In this document: piece after piece, positions 31,234 to 37,440 of the stretch | Position numbering within the stretch: position 1 is the stretch's first letter | Layout: each line of letters opens with the position of its first letter | Assembly (NCBI GenBank): GCA_963989385.1 | Contig: OZ022502.1 | Coordinates: forward strand, 6,230,501 to 6,294,500 | DNA: 64,000 bases | Origin: Ctena decussata | Taxonomy: Eukaryota; Mollusca; Bivalvia; Lucinida; Lucinidae | Direction of reading: 5' to 3' | Notes under the pieces: model-generated | Database searches by the model: none | The model's input: the letters and a program-made list of their open reading frames with translations, nothing else | What the model was told of the DNA's origin: nothing | Position numbers and translations under genes: made by a program

Positions 31234-31893
31234 ATGTCTGAAGAACTAGTCGATCTGGGTGTGTTACCAACTGAAATTAGAAGTATAATCTACTCAAGGC
31301 TCGTCAATATTTCGAGGAAAAGTAAAAAGTTTAGAGACGAACTTCAACTGACGTGGTTTAACATGTGTTTTCAAAGAGCTCTGTCTTGCAACAATTTTTA
31401 CCAGAGCCTAGCACAGCTATTATATGACATCGATGGAATATCGAATCTTGACCAGAACATGAGATTATACTTTCACAAACGCATGATGGAAGTGTTGAAG
31501 GATGCTCATTCTAGACATGACCGATGGATCTTTACGATTTACAATTTCAACAAGGAAACATGTGAACAGTTTTTTGAAAACTTGTTTCCTTTCCATTATG
31601 ACATTTACGTACATGGAAAAATCGTGAATGGACATCTGACTGGGCTTCTAGTATTCTTTCAGAGTTTAGCATTTTTTTACTACTTACCATTTCTTTACCA
31701 GTTAAATTTTCCTGCACCTATGAACGATTTGTTATTATCAACCTGGGAAGAGCATATAAACAGTTTGCATGGTCGTGATGTGTCATTTGGAAACAGAGAC
31801 GCATATGAACAAGTTATCGAGAGTGAAGAGAGATTATTACCATTACGTTTTCCAACAGTCTATTCAGACCTGCTACTTGGAATAAAACAATGA
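31234..31893 (+). CDS. Plus-strand accessory protein, possibly Bcl-2-like
   Basis: 219 aa, ATG start 47 nt after a TATA box. Mainly helical. Residues about 128-150 (HGKIVNGHLTGLLVFFQSL) resemble a BH1-type segment (G-x-[LIV]-x2-L-x-F-F), and about 40 residues later LLLSTWEEHINSLHG resembles the Trp-centred BH2 segment; the spacing is like that of adenovirus E1B-19K. Adintoviruses have been reported to encode Bcl-2-like proteins in accessory clusters, so an apoptosis inhibitor is reasonable, but this is inference from weak patterns. A hydrophobic stretch around 137-158 could instead be a membrane anchor. Its stop overlaps the next ATG (ATGA). Confidence 0.6.
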   Translation: MSEELVDLGVLPTEIRSIIYSRLVNISRKSKKFRDELQLTWFNMCFQRALSCNNFYQSLAQLLYDIDGISNLDQNMRLYFHKRMMEVLKDAHSRHDRWIFTIYNFNKETCEQFFENLFPFHYDIYVHGKIVNGHLTGLLVFFQSLAFFYYLPFLYQLNFPAPMNDLLLSTWEEHINSLHGRDVSFGNRDAYEQVIESEERLLPLRFPTVYSDLLLGIKQ

Positions 31894-32348
31894 ACGTGAT
31901 CAAGAAATCTCCTCCAGTATCGTTAGGTCGAATTTTACAGTTTGACATTTATCGAGGGTCACTTGAACACACACTGTCCTTACAACCTACAAGTTCAGAA
32001 TTTCTGAAGTCAAAAGATGGACTCAGAACGTGGTTGGGACGATATGAAACATTCATGACCTTTCGACAAGCCATGTGTGAAACAGCTTTGATAATGAACA
32101 CTATTTTAGACGCATCGCCTGTGAAGTATAGGCAATGGCTACTTCATGTGGCAAACAACGAGGACGTGATTACTTACCTTTGCAATGTACTCAAAGATGT
32201 TGAAGAGGCTTCGAGAGAACTATCTATGGATATCGACTCAACAACAACAACAACAGAAAATATGGAAATTGAACAGGCATCACAGGAAGAACCAATGGAT
32301 ATTGATATGGATGAATTGACTGCAAAATTTGAAGCTTTGACACTATAA
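31890..32348 (+). CDS. Accessory protein, member 1 of a tandem pair
   Basis: 152 aa, start codon overlapping the previous stop as ATGA, with no obvious promoter of its own. Residues about 12-22 (LGRILQFDIYR) and about 82-95 (QWLLHVANNEDVITYL) match the next protein (TQILRFRPYR and NWKLHVANNSKVIDYL), so the two are paralogues. The C-terminus is acidic with two EEPMDID/MDID repeats and a TTTTT run. Function unknown. Its TAA stop is part of the TATAAAG box of the next gene. Confidence 0.6.
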   Translation: MNVIKKSPPVSLGRILQFDIYRGSLEHTLSLQPTSSEFLKSKDGLRTWLGRYETFMTFRQAMCETALIMNTILDASPVKYRQWLLHVANNEDVITYLCNVLKDVEEASRELSMDIDSTTTTTENMEIEQASQEEPMDIDMDELTAKFEALTL

Positions 32349-32350
32349 AG
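32343..32350 (+). promoter_or_regulatory. TATA box overlapping the stop of the 152-aa gene
   Basis: CACTATAAAGTG; the TAA at 32346-32348 is the stop codon. The next ATG is at 32395. Confidence 0.6.
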
Positions 32351-32394
32351 TGGAACTGTTTGTCTCTTGCAAAATCATTTATCTTACGGCAAGC

Positions 32395-32688
32395 ATGGAG
32401 ACAAAGTGGTTTGAAATTCCTCTGACACAAATTCTGAGATTTAGACCTTACAGAAAATTACTAGTTTGTGTTTACATACTACATTCACATGAGAACATTA
32501 CTTTAGATGAAATTCAGATGAAATTAAACACAGAAGAATATTTCAAAGATTTTAAAAGACTCTGGTGTTCGTGTGCGAAACAGGAATTATCAGAGGAGAC
32601 GGTCTTTACATTTGACAACTGGAAACTTCATGTGGCAAACAATTCAAAAGTGATTGACTATCTACAGTCGAAGACAAGGCGTATATAA
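32395..32688 (+). CDS. Accessory protein, member 2 of the tandem pair
   Basis: 97 aa from the first ATG (32395); the frame opens upstream only with GTG inside the TATA region. It shares two blocks with the preceding 152-aa protein (ILRFRPYR; WKLHVANNSKVIDYL) and lacks its acidic tail. Contains LWCSCAKQELSE, which is not an LxCxE Rb-binding motif. Function unknown. Its stop (ATATAA) lies inside the TATATAAGG box of the zinc-knuckle gene. Confidence 0.55.
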   Translation: METKWFEIPLTQILRFRPYRKLLVCVYILHSHENITLDEIQMKLNTEEYFKDFKRLWCSCAKQELSEETVFTFDNWKLHVANNSKVIDYLQSKTRRI

Positions 32689-32691
32689 GGA
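32682..32691 (+). promoter_or_regulatory. TATA box of the zinc-knuckle gene, overlapping the upstream stop
   Basis: CGTATATAAGGAC; TAA at 32686-32688 ends the 97-aa frame. The following ATG is at 32742. Confidence 0.7.
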
Positions 32692-32741
32692 CTACAACTA
32701 GATCTGCGAGTCATTTCAGCTCTGACTTTCAAACTGTCAAG

Positions 32742-33374
32742 ATGGAAAGTAAACCTGTGGATCCAAGACTTAATAAATACAGTGATGCCAACAGTATTTA
32801 TTATCACTGCACAGCATTGAAGAAACTTTTGAAAGAGAATGACAGAAAATTAATTCAGCCATTGGAAATTTCACTAAAAGAACAAGGCCTGTTGAAACCA
32901 CCCTATGGTTATTGCTACAATTGTGGGTCGGTGGATCATTGGACTGCCTCGTGTACCGAGGAGAAGAAGAAAACTACTACAAATAAACCACCCAATGGGA
33001 ATTGTTACAACTGTGGTTCACCTGATCATTGGACTGCCTCATGTACCGAGGAGAAGAAGAAAACTACAAAGAAGCCACCGTATGGGACTTGTTACAACTG
33101 TGGCTCGCCTGATCACTGGCTACCCTCATGTCCTCATACCGACTTACAAGATGAAAGCTCGGGATCACCACAACCGGCCGAGAAGTCAGAAACTACGAGG
33201 AAAAGACGCCATACTGATGATGACTCTGATGTACCCAGTAAAAAGAAGTCAAGAACGGCTTCACCAGAACCGACAAAACCTACTGATAGACAACATAAGA
33301 AGAAGAAATACTGTGTTGTGTGCAAAGAAGACACTCATATGATGAAAAACTGTCCTGAAATAGTGAAAAACTAG
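32742..33374 (+). CDS. Four CCHC zinc-knuckle protein
   Basis: 210 aa. Three nearly identical C-x2-C-x4-H-x4-C knuckles (Cys58-Cys71, Cys88-Cys101, Cys117-Cys130) lie in tandem repeats of about 30 residues (YNCGSPDHWTASCTEEKKKT), and a fourth, divergent one (KYCVVCKEDTHMMKNC) is near the C-terminus. A Ser/Lys/Arg linker with probable NLS (TRKRRH, SKKKSR) separates them. CCHC knuckles bind single-stranded nucleic acid in retroviral nucleocapsid and CNBP-type proteins, so RNA or ssDNA binding is likely. The knuckle repeats are also repeats at DNA level, implying recent amplification. TATA box 50 nt upstream; AATAAA at 33496-33501 downstream. Confidence 0.8.
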   Translation: MESKPVDPRLNKYSDANSIYYHCTALKKLLKENDRKLIQPLEISLKEQGLLKPPYGYCYNCGSVDHWTASCTEEKKKTTTNKPPNGNCYNCGSPDHWTASCTEEKKKTTKKPPYGTCYNCGSPDHWLPSCPHTDLQDESSGSPQPAEKSETTRKRRHTDDDSDVPSKKKSRTASPEPTKPTDRQHKKKKYCVVCKEDTHMMKNCPEIVKN

Positions 33375-33495
33375 TGACTAGATAAGAGACCTAGTGGATA
33401 GACAATATCTAAACGATATTGTGTGTCTACTGGACAGTGACTACTATTGTGTTCATAATGGATTAGTTTTCATAGTTACATGTAAGGTTGTATTC

Positions 33496-33501
33496 AATAA
33501 A
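33496..33501 (+). terminator. Poly(A) signal of the zinc-knuckle gene
   Basis: AATAAA 122 nt past the stop, followed by T-rich sequence. It contrasts with the histone-type ends of the three genes next to it. Confidence 0.6.
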
Positions 33502-33566
33502 ATTGTTTTTAAAGTATTTGTTTTTTGGTATTTCATAAGGTTACTCTTTAAACGAAAGAGTTGGGT

Positions 33567-33582
33567 AGCCCTGAAAAGGGCT
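33567..33582 (-). terminator. Histone-type 3' stem-loop of the 64-aa gene
   Basis: Minus strand AGCCCTTTTCAGGGCT: 6-bp stem, UUUC loop. It lies 23 nt past the stop, is preceded by CCCAAAC and followed by ACCCAACTC, as in metazoan histone mRNAs. The purine-rich element further on (TTTAAAGAG) is weaker than in the other two. Confidence 0.8.
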
Positions 33583-33605
33583 GTTTGGGTGTTCTAAGTC
33601 TTCAC

Positions 33606-33800
33606 TTACTGTGAAGACTTAGACACAGGTTTTACAATCCCCACAACAGGATTCGTCTTTGATAAGTCGATCCCTCTTCTCCTCATAAATACTTCAAATC
33701 CCATCTTATTTTGCTGCCTTTCAACTTCTTTCCAGTCTTTCTTCTTAAAAGCTTTACACAGTCGGCTGAGATCAAAAGGGATATACTTTGACAAACCCAT
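33606..33800 (-). CDS. Small basic protein with histone-type mRNA end
   Basis: 64 aa, ATG start, no recognised family; Lys/Arg-rich helix in the middle (CKAFKKKDWKEVERQQNK) and Ser-rich end. Without its surroundings I would not call it a gene, but it has a TATATATATT box about 31-41 nt upstream, a TGAGTCA (AP-1) site just beyond, GACGTGAAAGAGAGCA 54 nt before the ATG, and a perfect histone-type stem-loop 23 nt past its TAA. A 12-bp inverted repeat (AAGTCTTCAC...GTGAAGACTT) spans the stop codon. Function unknown; a DNA- or chromatin-associated role is only a guess from charge. Confidence 0.6.
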   Translation of the reverse strand: MGLSKYIPFDLSRLCKAFKKKDWKEVERQQNKMGFEVFMRRRGIDLSKTNPVVGIVKPVSKSSQ

Positions 33801-33828
33801 ATTTGAGAATGAAGTTGTTAAAGGCAGT

Positions 33829-33890
33829 TAAATATATATATTGACTCATGGCGGACGTGAAAGAGAGCATAGTCTCTTGACCAATCAAAA
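33829..33890 (-). promoter_or_regulatory. Promoter of the 64-aa gene
   Basis: In order upstream on the minus strand: TATATATATT (33831-33841), TGAGTCA (33842-33848), the inverse of GACGTGAAAGAGAGCA (33854-33869), and ATTGG (33881-33885, a CCAAT box on the opposite strand). Confidence 0.55.
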
Positions 33891-33933
33891 CTATGCAAAG
33901 TAGTTATGGGGTTTTATGCAACAATCAACAAAG

Positions 33934-33973
33934 TATTTCTTTCTGATAAGTTGTGGTGGCCCTGAAAAGGGCC
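33934..33973 (-). terminator. Histone-type 3' processing signal of the 109-aa gene
   Basis: Stem-loop GGCCCTTTTCAGGGCC at 33958-33973 (minus strand), 24 nt past the stop, preceded by CTCAAAAC, followed by ACCA and then TCAGAAAGAAA, which fits the U7 snRNA-binding downstream element about 10 nt on. Close to the metazoan histone consensus GGCYCUUUUCAGRGCC. Confidence 0.85.
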
Positions 33974-33997
33974 GTTTTGAGGTTTTAATAAACCTTT

Positions 33998-34327
33998 CTA
34001 TGAGCAGGGACACCGCGAGGGCCTGCCACCACAAGCTGGACAGCGTACTGACCAGCTCGTGTAGGTCACAGTCCTCTCTGCCGGCAGATAGAATGGTGGC
34101 TGGTCCGCCTCCCTCTCCCAATCTTCACCGGATGGACGTTCTTCAGGCTCTTGCTTCACTTCTTCGGGCTCTTGCTTCACCACAGCCATCTGTCTGTCGA
34201 CCGTCACCATCCTTCTTACGATGCCTATCAGCTCTACGAGCCTCTCTGCACTCTCCATTACAGACCTAGTCTGTGTCTCCAAAGCATCGAGATATTCGTC
34301 GCTCAACATCTTCTCTGTGTATAGCAT
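33998..34327 (-). CDS. Small acidic protein with twin SUMO motifs and Cys tail
   Basis: 109 aa, ATG start. N-terminal helix (residues 7-50), then VKQEPEEVKQEPEE: two copies of the consensus psi-K-x-E SUMO-acceptor site in tandem, and a C-terminal CPACGGRPSRCPC that could hold a zinc ion. SUMO tandem sites are common in nuclear regulators. Shares with the 64-aa gene the GACGTGAAAGAAAGCA motif 54 nt upstream of the ATG and an AATAAATA box at about -40. mRNA ends in a histone-type stem-loop. No family recognised. Confidence 0.65.
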   Translation of the reverse strand: MLYTEKMLSDEYLDALETQTRSVMESAERLVELIGIVRRMVTVDRQMAVVKQEPEEVKQEPEERPSGEDWEREADQPPFYLPAERTVTYTSWSVRCPACGGRPSRCPCS

Positions 34328-34463
34328 AAAGACAATGTGACGAAGTGGGTCAGTGTTCCAGTATTTATTCTCTCAACACCGACGTGAAAGAAAGCACTTT
34401 TCTAAGTAGGTCAATCCGGTCTTGGGAGTATAAAATGCCACTGACCTACTTACAACTTCAGTC
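34328..34463. promoter_or_regulatory. Divergent promoter between the 109-aa and 135-aa genes
   Basis: 136 bp. Plus direction: TATAAAAT at 34429-34436, 35 nt before the ATG. Minus direction: AATAAATA about 34362-34369. GACGTGAAAGAAAGCA at 34381-34396. An inverted repeat TAAGTAGGTCA ... TGACCTACTTA (34402-34412 and 34441-34451) carries two AGGTCA nuclear-receptor-type half-sites around the plus-strand TATA box. Confidence 0.6.
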
Positions 34464-34871
34464 ATGGAGCAACTACTGACCTTAGACGATCTTATGAAAG
34501 AACCAGACCTTCTATCGACGGCAATTAACTCAATTGCTACTGATGCATCGTTAACTCAACAACAACAACCGAACGTGCAGACCTATTACTACCACCCACA
34601 GCAATCACAACTGCAACAAACACAGCCACAGGTGTCACAGCCAAAGACGGGAGCTGTAGAAGTCTTGCTCAAAGAACTCAATGATCTCAAGAAAAGAGTA
34701 CAGCAGTTAGAGGACCAAAAGCAACAACGTCCCATGGAATTAAATCCGATCAGAATACCATTAACTATAGAAGTAATGACACCAGAATCGTCTGTGACCG
34801 TACCAACTCAAAATGGACTTGGGTCGCATAGCAAGAACATAGATAATTCAAAAAGAAAGAAGAAACAATAG
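34464..34871 (+). CDS. Q-rich coiled-coil nuclear protein with histone-type mRNA end
   Basis: 135 aa, ATG start, TATA box 35 nt upstream. Acidic/hydrophobic N-terminus (LLTLDDLMKEPDLL, like an activation domain), Gln/Tyr-rich middle, a coiled coil at about 66-88 (VEVLLKELNDLKKRVQQLED), and a C-terminal basic SKRKKKQ that fits an NLS. The layout suggests a transcription regulator that dimerises. It ends 27 nt before a histone-type stem-loop with U7-type element. Transcribed towards the right terminal repeat. No homologue recognised. Confidence 0.65.
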   Translation: MEQLLTLDDLMKEPDLLSTAINSIATDASLTQQQQPNVQTYYYHPQQSQLQQTQPQVSQPKTGAVEVLLKELNDLKKRVQQLEDQKQQRPMELNPIRIPLTIEVMTPESSVTVPTQNGLGSHSKNIDNSKRKKKQ

Positions 34872-34898
34872 ATTCTTCTTAGCTATAACCACACAAAC

Positions 34899-34936
34899 AG
34901 TCCTTTTCAGGACTACCAATTACATCAGAAAGAATA
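34899..34936 (+). terminator. Histone-type 3' processing signal of the 135-aa gene
   Basis: Stem-loop AGTCCTTTTCAGGACT (34899-34914), preceded by ACACAAAC, followed by ACCAATTAC and then TCAGAAAGAAT. It has the same 6-bp stem/UUUC loop layout as at 33567 and 33958, with stem changes that are compensatory. Confidence 0.85.
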
Positions 34937-34964
34937 CCCTACTGATTGCCCTAATACTAAGGAA

Positions 34965-35245
34965 GCTATAGAGTTATGCCTCTGGTATAGTGAGGTCTTG
35001 AGATACAGGGCCAAGAGACTCATAGCAGACGCATATTACTGTATAGCCTCTTAAGACATCTCCTATGCCATATTACATAGACTTTTACCCTTGAAAAAGA
35101 CTAAGTTATTTCAAACTAGCCTTTTCAAGCTTACTAAAGCGATGTCACCTCTGGACACGCCCGGCCCGAGACTGCCCCAGGCTGTGGACTTAGTCTCCGG
35201 ACGGGCGTGTCCAGAGTGCCGTCCTTTACTACTGGTATCCTAAAT
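34965..35245 (-). repeat. Right terminal inverted repeat of the Maverick
   Basis: 281 bp, starting GCTATAGAGTTATGCC and ending GGTATCCTAAAT. It is the inverse of 16707-17020 without the 33-bp hairpin; I see no other difference. Confidence 0.92.
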
Positions 35246-36321
35246 ATGAGTGACATCATTCTATATCTATTTTGTATCATGGCAGCCAATCGCCTTTGTC
35301 TATTTTGAATTAAAAACAGCTCTTATCCAGTTTTTAATGAAGAGTGGCATATTTACTGTAATTATATCTGCTACAGCTTTATTGTACTTGACCTGAAGGT
35401 CAAATAAATCACCTGGCAATTATAAATTCCAGCACAGCTTCAACTGAAAATAACACAAAATCATGTCTGCATAGTCTGTTGAATTTATATTACTTGACAG
35501 AAATGATGATTTTTCAACACACATTAGCTGTCTATCAAAACTCTTAAATCAAGTAGTAGCAAGGCCACATCGGCAAGCTTTGTCAAAATTCATCCAAAGT
35601 CTTAAGATGAGTCCTTGTGTCTGAGAGGTTTCAAATACCACACTCTATTAAATGCTACACATAGTAACAAATTAAGATGACCTTAATTTTTACAAAGATG
35701 GCCGATACATCATTGCTGCTGGGTCAGTTGGACATTTGCTAGAAGCTTATCATGCTGCCGATTTCAGGTTGTATTGCCGTATTGCTGTAATGGTTTGGCT
35801 GAAAGACATAAATTATATATTTAACGAATTGCCATCATCTCTAGTTTATGAAACTTTATCATACAACTTCCGTTTTATAAGGTAAAGTAAGTTATATGCC
35901 CTTGAGTTACCCCACCCCCACATATTTACTGATTAAAGATCACGTTAGACTTAGCCATCATTTCGTAAAAGGAATCAAAACAACCAAAATAGTTTGTTAT
36001 GAGTATCAAGATAAGATGCATATTTTTAAGTTTATGTAAAGTAATTTGTGGTTATGTACATGCAAATAATTTGTGACGAAGCAAGGTTTAATATTTGCTA
36101 TTAGAAACGATGAAAATGCAACGTAACGTTAGCTGGGCCGGGTCACGTTACCGGTCGTTACGTTGGTGGCGCGTGAAATTAACTGGTTAGACATAACTTG
36201 ATAAGTTTGTATGCGATGAATCACCAATACATTAAGGTTGCCTAGGATAAAATTTTATAGAGGAAAGTAAAATAGTTAATAGAATACAGCACTTTTCCGG
36301 GAACTTTTTGATCATCCCTCG
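35246..36321. other. Right arm of the mariner-like element
   Basis: Starts with the candidate duplication ATGAGT (35246-35251). No gene. The first bases (GTGACATCATTCTATAT) are the inverse of the sequence left of the virus at about 16686-16701. The outer 235 bp pair with 16210-16445. Confidence 0.6.
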
Positions 36322-37440
36322 TATATGACGTCTGTTGAGCTGGCAACCGGGCAAAATGGTTTTAGGTAGGTTTACTGACTTCAATGAGCCCGGTTGCCCG
36401 TCATGCCGCGAAAGTGCCCACAAATCCAAAATTTCACTCATAAACCACCGGGGACGTTAAGCATCAAATCAACCAACCAACCATAAACCACCGGACTAGT
36501 ATCCATAGCCGCAGAAACGGGGCGTCGTTCGTCCGTCCATTGTTGTCTATCGTTCGTCTGATAGTGAAGAAACTTATATTAGCACATTATTTGTACCAGA
36601 CAATATTTATTCGAATATCTGGTCTCTCTGCGGTCTAACAAACTGTCGGATCTGTGAGAATGATTTTTGAGACTAAATTAACCCTTAATGCGCCAAAAAG
36701 CAGACGACAAAATTTGCGTCTGCAGAATTTCAAAAAATGTTTTGTCCAAGCGATAGACTATCATATTGAGAATTCGAACACTAGAGGGCAAACAGTGTAG
36801 ATCTAGATGAGGTGGCTCATTATGAGCCATCTCATCAGGATCTGCACTGTTTTCAAATTCTGCCATTTTGATCACTGGCGTTTCAAGTGTTTTAAAAGAA
36901 GTATGCGAAAACGATTGAGTTTTATAGTACGTTGGGTTCGTTGCCTGTGTAGAATGCCAGACCACTGTGTACCAGCCAGCAAGCTGAGCCCTTATGATGC
37001 AAAACTGTCAGACCACCACAAGCAAAAACACACCATCTCTTCTTCGACAGGTTGGTGTTGTCTCCCTTATGGGAAAAACGACGAGAAAAAAAAACACGAA
37101 AGTGTGTATATTTACCTTTGAGATCATGAGCTGAGAATGCTTACTGAAATTTCCACGACAAGGTGGGAAACAACAATCCCGTTCTGGTATTGTGAAAATT
37201 GTTCATTAGGTATCTCTCCAGCATGTTACTGGTACATTTATATCAGGCCTCTCTCCAGCATGTATCAAAAATCAAAATGCTGTAATATATTGGGCCTCCC
37301 CAGAATAAAACAGACGGAACTAGTCCACAATTGTTTCCTTTGACTGATTCTTCAGGATACACTTACATGCAAAAAGCTTACCGGTTTATTTACTGGTCTG
37401 TAGGAATACCAGTTTGGACGAATGTCCTAATTGTCATGGC
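36322..37440. repeat. Non-coding, with an interspersed palindrome at 36679-36890
   Basis: Around 36395 is a repeat fragment (CATGCCGCGAAAGTGCCCAC) also found inverted at 12240. At 36679-36890 a CTTAATGCGCC-type end, GCAAACAGTGTAGATC and GATGAGGTGGCTCATTATGA form a palindromic element; an inverted copy lies at 44700-44890. No gene. Confidence 0.55.

Larger units (their letters stand above)
16707..35245. mobile_element. Complete Maverick/Polinton (adintovirus-like) provirus, 18.5 kb
   Basis: Bounded by inverted terminal repeats (16707-17020 and 34965-35245). It encodes the diagnostic set in intact open frames: protein-primed family B DNA polymerase, retrovirus-type integrase, adenain-like protease, FtsK/HerA ATPase, double-jelly-roll type major capsid protein and penton-type minor capsid protein. 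Late-type genes are on the minus strand from 29.7 down to 17.4 kb; a second cluster is on the plus strand from 31.2 to 33.4 kb; three tiny genes are at the right end. All core frames are open and the two repeats look identical, implying a recent insertion or a still functional element. Whether it is best called a transposon or an integrated virus cannot be decided here; capsid plus protease genes favour a virion-forming life style. Confidence 0.95.
16210..36321. mobile_element. Mariner-like element (non-autonomous), interrupted by the Maverick
   Basis: The left end (CGAGGGATGATCAAAAAGTT, 16210 on) and the right end (36321 inward) are inverted copies, and both are bordered by TA, the Tc1/mariner target duplication. 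Inverted similarity covers about 235 bp of each arm, including GACCCGGCCCAGCTAACG (left about 16387; right about 36130). Without the virus the element would be about 1.57 kb. I see no transposase, so it is either a non-autonomous derivative or a relic. Inner arm sequences (16446-16706 and 35252-36084) hold no gene. Confidence 0.7.

Noticed and set aside
32395..32688. LxCxE retinoblastoma-binding motif in the accessory proteins
   Set aside because: Checked the 152-, 97-, 109-, 64- and 135-aa proteins: sequences such as LVCVY and LWCSC do not fit the motif.
35121..35140. A fourth histone-type stem-loop (AGCCTTTTCAAGCTT) in the right terminal repeat
   Set aside because: Stem has a C-A mismatch, no ACCCA flank and no stop codon nearby; also present inverted in the left repeat.
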